Source: Synergistaceae bacterium (GTDB lineage: Bacteria > Synergistota > Synergistia > Synergistales > Aminobacteriaceae). From it: a stretch of DNA of 9,950 bases. Under the pieces are notes generated by a model, which had not been told where the DNA came from, ran no database searches, and saw only the letters and a list, made by a program, of their open reading frames with translations. Within the stretch, counting starts at the first letter, position 1, and each line of letters starts with the position of its first letter. The translations under genes were made by a program, and so were the position numbers. Location of the stretch: positions 1 through 9,950 of the forward strand of contig JAFVEW010000285.1 of assembly GCA_017475805.1 (NCBI GenBank), in the 5' to 3' direction. Shown one piece after another: positions 6,975 to 9,950 of the stretch.

Positions 6975-7011
6975 AAAAAATTAGCCGCGACTCGATAATC
7001 GAACCGCGACT
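6975..7011 (-). terminator. Strong hairpin terminator after paralog A
   Basis: Positions 6983-7011 form a 13-base-pair stem with a 3-base loop on the minus-strand transcript, including three G-U pairs. The inner part is TCGA-TTA-TCGA with near-repeated CGCGG blocks outside. An AATTTTTT tract follows at 6975-6982. It lies 23 bases downstream of the paralog A stop and 26 bases before the paralog B start. Confidence 0.8.
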
Positions 7012-7034
7012 ATAAAAATCAAGTTTTTTAATTT

Positions 7035-7454
7035 TTATTTCTCGACGATTGAATCCATCATTTTTACTATATCATCAGGAGCATTGTCTGCACCGGTGAT
7101 AACGAAAAGAGCATAGTTTTTATCGTCGCCTGAAAGTACTGCTTTGCTTTCGACACCGTTGGCATTTGAGAAAACAAACTGGTAAGCACCGTCTACAAGC
7201 TGAAGGTCTTTGCCGTTAAGCTCTTTGACAAAAGCATCAGCAAAATCTTTGAGGCTGTCGCCGTCAAGGGTATCTACTGAAATGCTAACTGCTGCGGAAT
7301 TGTCATTTTTGACGATGCCGACTGTTTCGCCGTCCTGTTCAGCTGTCCAGCCTTCAGGAACATCGATTGTGAATTTTCCAAAATCCTGAACACCAGCGAA
7401 TGAAGCTGCCGCGAAAATAGCAACGAGTGTTAATGCCATAAATAAACGTTTCAT
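7035..7454 (-). CDS. Small secreted protein, PsbP/DcrB-like fold candidate (paralog A)
   Basis: A 139-residue protein with signal peptide MKRLFMALTLVAIFAAASFA (cut near residue 20), then VQDFGKFTIDVPEGW, an acidic mid-section and C-terminal KMMDSIVEK. No lipobox is present, so the product should be a free periplasmic or secreted protein of about 13 kDa. It is paralogous to the next gene (6517-6948). ATG 7454 has AGGAGG at 7467-7472, 12 bases away. Upstream lie a candidate promoter and a pair of direct repeats that look like a LytTR regulator site. A strong terminator follows, so this gene can form its own short transcript and may be the most expressed part of the module. I do not recognise a named family with certainty. 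Confidence 0.88.
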   Translation of the reverse strand: MKRLFMALTLVAIFAAASFAGVQDFGKFTIDVPEGWTAEQDGETVGIVKNDNSAAVSISVDTLDGDSLKDFADAFVKELNGKDLQLVDGAYQFVFSNANGVESKAVLSGDDKNYALFVITGADNAPDDIVKMMDSIVEK

Positions 7455-7490
7455 AATTTAAGAAAACCTCCTAAAAAACTTTATGAAAAA

Positions 7491-7518
7491 ATTATTGCAC
7501 GGGAAAATTTTATTTCAA
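7491..7518 (-). promoter_or_regulatory. Candidate promoter of paralog A
   Basis: On the minus strand, TTGAAA (7513-7518) and AATAAT (7491-7496) are separated by 16 bases, upstream of the ribosome site at 7467-7472. The direct repeats at 7530-7562 end 11 bases upstream of the -35. An alternative -10 is TAAAAT at 7507-7512, whose -35 would overlap the proximal repeat. Confidence 0.45.
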
Positions 7519-7529
7519 TATGCTCAACA

Positions 7530-7562
7530 TGACATTCACGCAGTTAAATTGACGTTCACGCA
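7530..7562. promoter_or_regulatory. Tandem 13-bp direct repeats, candidate LytTR response-regulator site
   Basis: Plus-strand TGACATTCACGCA (7530-7542) and TGACGTTCACGCA (7550-7562) differ at one base and are 20 bp apart start to start, about two helical turns. LytTR regulators (AgrA, ComE, YpdB and others) bind imperfect direct repeats of about 9-10 bp at 20-21 bp spacing just upstream of a -35. A LytTR regulator is encoded nearby (8877-9641), and the repeats lie immediately upstream of paralog A. The distal repeat overlaps the last codons of the sensor kinase gene. Confidence 0.6.
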
Positions 7563-8887
7563 TTACAATATAAAATAATATCGACTTTGAAAATTTTATC
7601 GTCCGTTTTAATCTTTAACGAACCGCTGTAACGTTCTATGATATTTGAAACTGAAATTAATCCGAGCCCGTGTCCTTCGCGTGATGAGACAGGCAGGCCG
7701 TCATGATTAAATTTTAATTCGCCTTCAAAAGGATTATCAATCGAAATGCCAAGCATAGCTTCAGAAAGCATTAACGAAATTACATTTATATTTCTTATAG
7801 TTTTATTTTCTAAATTTTCGACGGCATTCAAAGCGTTTTCAATTAAATTTCCAAACATAGCGCAATAATCTGACTCATTGATAGGAAGAACTGCAGGAAG
7901 TTCAAGACGCCATTCAATTTTAATGCCGCGTTTTTTTGCTAATCTGTCGTAGTGTGAAGCTACGGCATCGACAGCATTATTAGCGCAGAATAAAACATAA
8001 TTTCGAGTCCCTTCTGTTAATTGCTGAGTGTAGTCTAAAATTTTATCAATATTTCCGACTCTCGCAAATTCAGATAAGACCGCGATATGCTGCCTGAAAT
8101 CATGACACAAAGCTCGTGTTTCGTTCATATAATGTTTAAGTTCGTTGTAACGTTTGCTTTCCATTTGAAGTAAATTATTTTCTTGCTGTAACTTTGCGCT
8201 CTTGGTCAGGCTCGCAGTAATTCGCCAGAAAATTTCATAGAACATAAAAACCGCGAACAATACAAATATTATTAACACAATCGATATAGGCCGAATCCGC
8301 CCTATTATCATTAACGGAGGATTAATCGGTGCCATCCAACAAATCACAGCAGCCATAACTAAAGGAATTAAACATAAATAATTCCAAGTGTTTTCTAATA
8401 ATTCTTCATTAAGCAGAGTCGGAATTTTTTTTGTAAGAGTCCTAAAAAAAAACGCACCGCTGATAAATTCAAGACCGAGACACGCTATTGACGATTGAAG
8501 CATAAAAAGCCGTGTTTTATACCAGATTATATTTTGAATTTCTTTCGGCGCCATTAAAGTTATCGTAAAAAAATTTGACCACGCACAAAGCATTAACGAA
8601 TTAAAAAAGCAAAAAATTTTTTTCGTAAAGCTCAAATTAACAACCCAACAATAAATCACAAAAAGCAAAATTAAAACAGGAATTAAAATTGTTCGGACTC
8701 GGAAAGAATATAGCAAAGCTAAATACGCAGCCGCGAAAATTAAAATCAAAATTAAAATTCCTGAGATAAAAAAATCACGGCGAGAATTAATTTTCAAATA
8801 TTTAATCACTGGCAGCAAAGCAAATATTACCGCAGGAATTATCATAGAAAATTCAAGCAAATATCTAAAAAAAATTTCAAAGTTCAT
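7556..8887 (-). CDS. Multi-pass sensor histidine kinase, GHKL type (AgrC-like architecture)
   Basis: A 443-residue kinase. About seven hydrophobic segments occupy residues 9-29, 39-61, 66-86, 91-112, 128-149, 168-186 and 200-221. They are followed by a probable coiled-coil helix (about 225-255), the phosphoacceptor motif CHDFRQH (His262), an N-box FGNLIENALNAV (345-356), IDNPF (383-387) and the G-box GHGLGL (405-410). The plan of membrane sensor plus HDxxQH-type H-box plus GHKL ATPase matches kinases that pair with LytTR regulators and sense peptides or small ligands at the membrane. ATG 8887 lies inside the end of the response regulator gene (11-base overlap), so the two are translationally coupled. 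The ligand is unknown; no AgrD-like peptide gene was found in the window. A candidate regulatory repeat overlaps its stop codon. Confidence 0.92.
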   Translation of the reverse strand: MNFEIFFRYLLEFSMIIPAVIFALLPVIKYLKINSRRDFFISGILILILIFAAAYLALLYSFRVRTILIPVLILLFVIYCWVVNLSFTKKIFCFFNSLMLCAWSNFFTITLMAPKEIQNIIWYKTRLFMLQSSIACLGLEFISGAFFFRTLTKKIPTLLNEELLENTWNYLCLIPLVMAAVICWMAPINPPLMIIGRIRPISIVLIIFVLFAVFMFYEIFWRITASLTKSAKLQQENNLLQMESKRYNELKHYMNETRALCHDFRQHIAVLSEFARVGNIDKILDYTQQLTEGTRNYVLFCANNAVDAVASHYDRLAKKRGIKIEWRLELPAVLPINESDYCAMFGNLIENALNAVENLENKTIRNINVISLMLSEAMLGISIDNPFEGELKFNHDGLPVSSREGHGLGLISVSNIIERYSGSLKIKTDDKIFKVDIILYCNA

Positions 8888-9641
8888 GCCTCGCGCTCCT
8901 GATTCTCGAAAATTGATACTGAGTGAAAGATTCTATAATATTTTTTCGCCTCCTGACATGAATAGCGTATTGCGAGCCGTCTTTCATTATGAAGGATTCT
9001 TTATCTTTACTTAAAGATAAAACACTATCCATATTAATAATAACGCCGCGATTACATTCAAGGAAACGCGGAACTTCTAATAAAATTTTTTCAAGCTCTT
9101 TGAAAGTCATGCTGCAAGTTAAAGTTTCGCCGCCGCTCGTTATAATTTCGACGCTATGATTATTAGAAAGAACAACAGAAATATTTTTAAGAAAAATTTT
9201 ATAATTGCTTCGTGAAATTTTTATATTTATAAAAGGCTCTGGAGTTTCCAAGATTTTAATAGCTTCTCGCAAAACATAATCGAGTCTTTCAGGCTCAAAA
9301 GGTTTCAAAATATAATCGAAAGGATGAAGCGGAAAAGCCTCGAAAGCAAATTCTTTTGATGTTGTTGTAAAGACAATTAAAATTTTGCTGTCGATTTCGC
9401 GGAGTTTTTCAACGGTTTCAATGCCGTTGATCATGTTCATTATTATATCCATGAATACAATTTGAAATTTTCCGGGCTCAAAGATTTTCAAAATTTCTTC
9501 GCCGTTTCTGAAAGACTCAATCTGAAAATTTTGATTATTATAGTTTTCAAAAAGCCATTTATTTATTCCGCGCTGAAGTTTCTCACTGTCAATACGACTA
9601 TCATCAACGACAGCAATATTTAATGAATTTTGATTTTCCAT
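8877..9641 (-). CDS. LytTR-family response regulator
   Basis: A 254-residue regulator. The receiver domain (about 8-130) has the acidic pair Asp13-Asp14, phosphoacceptor Asp65 (IVFMDIIM), Thr92/Thr93 and Lys113 (ILKPF). The LytTR DNA-binding domain (about 140-245) has the typical FLECNRGVIINMDSV stretch (193-207). Such proteins bind tandem direct repeats upstream of target promoters, and a candidate pair is found at 7530-7562. It precedes and overlaps its cognate kinase gene. ATG 9641 is the only sensible start, since the receiver core begins about 8 residues later. No Shine-Dalgarno is visible, and the T-tract of a terminator-like hairpin ends only 4 bases upstream. Expression may therefore depend on read-through or an unusual start context. 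Confidence 0.92.
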   Translation of the reverse strand: MENQNSLNIAVVDDSRIDSEKLQRGINKWLFENYNNQNFQIESFRNGEEILKIFEPGKFQIVFMDIIMNMINGIETVEKLREIDSKILIVFTTTSKEFAFEAFPLHPFDYILKPFEPERLDYVLREAIKILETPEPFINIKISRSNYKIFLKNISVVLSNNHSVEIITSGGETLTCSMTFKELEKILLEVPRFLECNRGVIINMDSVLSLSKDKESFIMKDGSQYAIHVRRRKNIIESFTQYQFSRIRSARHEL

Positions 9642-9645
9642 TTAT

Positions 9646-9692
9646 AAAAACAAGCCGGAGTCTTAATAATTAAGTGTTAAGATTCCGACTTG
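9646..9692 (-). terminator. Terminator-like hairpin between the leucine-zipper gene and the response regulator
   Basis: On the minus-strand transcript, 9677-9692 pairs with 9651-9666 (16 positions: one mismatch, one G-U pair) around a 10-base loop, followed directly by TTTTT at 9646-9650. It lies 14 bases after the stop of the upstream gene and ends 4 bases before the regulator ATG. Confidence 0.75.
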
Positions 9693-9706
9693 AGGCGTAT
9701 TAATTT

Positions 9707-9950
9707 TTATGCCAAAGTAGAGAGAGCTGCGCGGAGTTTTTCGACTTGAGCAGAGAGATTTGCAACTTGCTGTTTCAACATTTCGTTTTCAACTTCAAGC
9801 TGAGAATAGACGCCGGATTTTTTCTCAGGGAGATTCAGCGACGGTGATTTTGCTTTTAATGTATTAGCTACGGCTTTTGTAACGGCTGCTTTGCCTTTTG
9901 CTGTCGTCGCAGCTTGAGCTGTGTGAACTCTTGCGGCTTTTGGAACATCA
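9707..9950 (-). CDS. Ala/Lys-rich protein with C-terminal leucine zipper, partial
   Basis: The C-terminal 80 residues of a gene whose start lies beyond the right window edge; the stop is TAA at 9707-9709. The visible N-terminal half is rich in Ala, Lys and Thr (HTAQAATTAKGKAAVTKAVA) and is followed by a Pro-containing hinge (SPSLNLPEKKSG). The last 30 residues form a regular coiled coil. Leu51, Leu58, Leu65 and Leu72 (numbered within the visible part) are exactly seven apart, with Asn55, Val62, Val69 and Leu76 at the other core position, and the chain ends KLRAALSTLA. A parallel dimer or trimer is likely. No membrane segment is visible. The family is not recognised; it could be a phasin-like, histone-like or scaffold protein. 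A terminator follows, so it probably ends its own transcription unit. Confidence 0.75.
   Translation of the reverse strand, partial: DVPKAARVHTAQAATTAKGKAAVTKAVANTLKAKSPSLNLPEKKSGVYSQLEVENEMLKQQVANLSAQVEKLRAALSTLA

Noticed and set aside
7455..7555. Gene for a small signal peptide (AgrD-like) between the sensor kinase and the secreted protein
   Set aside because: No short open frame with a ribosome site was seen in this gap; the space is taken by the repeats, promoter-like elements and the leader of paralog A.

Overview
The window looks like chromosomal DNA of a low-GC member of the Synergistota, probably gut- or rumen-associated. The main clue is the C-terminus of the surface protein ending at 5742: a Ser-Gly-Asp-Gly-Cys motif, a short hydrophobic stretch and a basic end (FFKKH). 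This resembles the Synergist-CTERM sorting tail known from that phylum. The rest of the lineage call is inference from AT-rich composition and gene content. No tRNA, rRNA, insertion sequence or CRISPR array was seen.

Positions 1-3892 hold a tight minus-strand catabolic operon. In transcription order it encodes a four-carbon acid sugar kinase (former DUF1537), an iron-type alcohol dehydrogenase, a DapA-superfamily lyase and a PdxA-family dehydrogenase cut by the left window edge. Gaps are 12-24 bases and each Shine-Dalgarno sits on or beside the upstream stop codon. Kinase plus PdxA2 is the known route for threonate/erythronate-type acids via a 4-phosphate to dihydroxyacetone phosphate and CO2. 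The DapA-like lyase and Fe-ADH suggest a second, aldolase-plus-reductase branch; this is inference. An 18-bp perfect palindrome lies upstream of the kinase.

Positions 4128-5742 (plus strand) hold a secreted, surface-anchored protein split over two reading frames. The signal peptide and the beginning of a DUF2993-like domain are in the first frame. The rest of that domain, an Asn/Asp/Ser linker, a C-terminal domain and the sorting tail are in the second. Removing one base, most simply from an A7 tract at 4373-4379, restores one 537-residue protein. A terminator at 5760-5790 follows.

Positions 5789-9641 (minus strand) look like a signalling and envelope module: a LytTR response regulator, a multi-pass GHKL sensor kinase, two paralogous secreted proteins of about 140 residues, and a secreted M48 metalloprotease. 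Two 13-bp direct repeats, 20 bp apart, sit directly upstream of a plausible promoter for the first secreted protein. They have the geometry of a LytTR binding site, so the adjacent regulator may control this gene. Hairpin terminators separate the two paralogs and also sit immediately upstream of the regulator start codon.

Positions 9707-9950 (minus strand) hold the C-terminal 80 residues of an Ala/Lys-rich protein ending in a regular leucine zipper; its N-terminus lies beyond the window.
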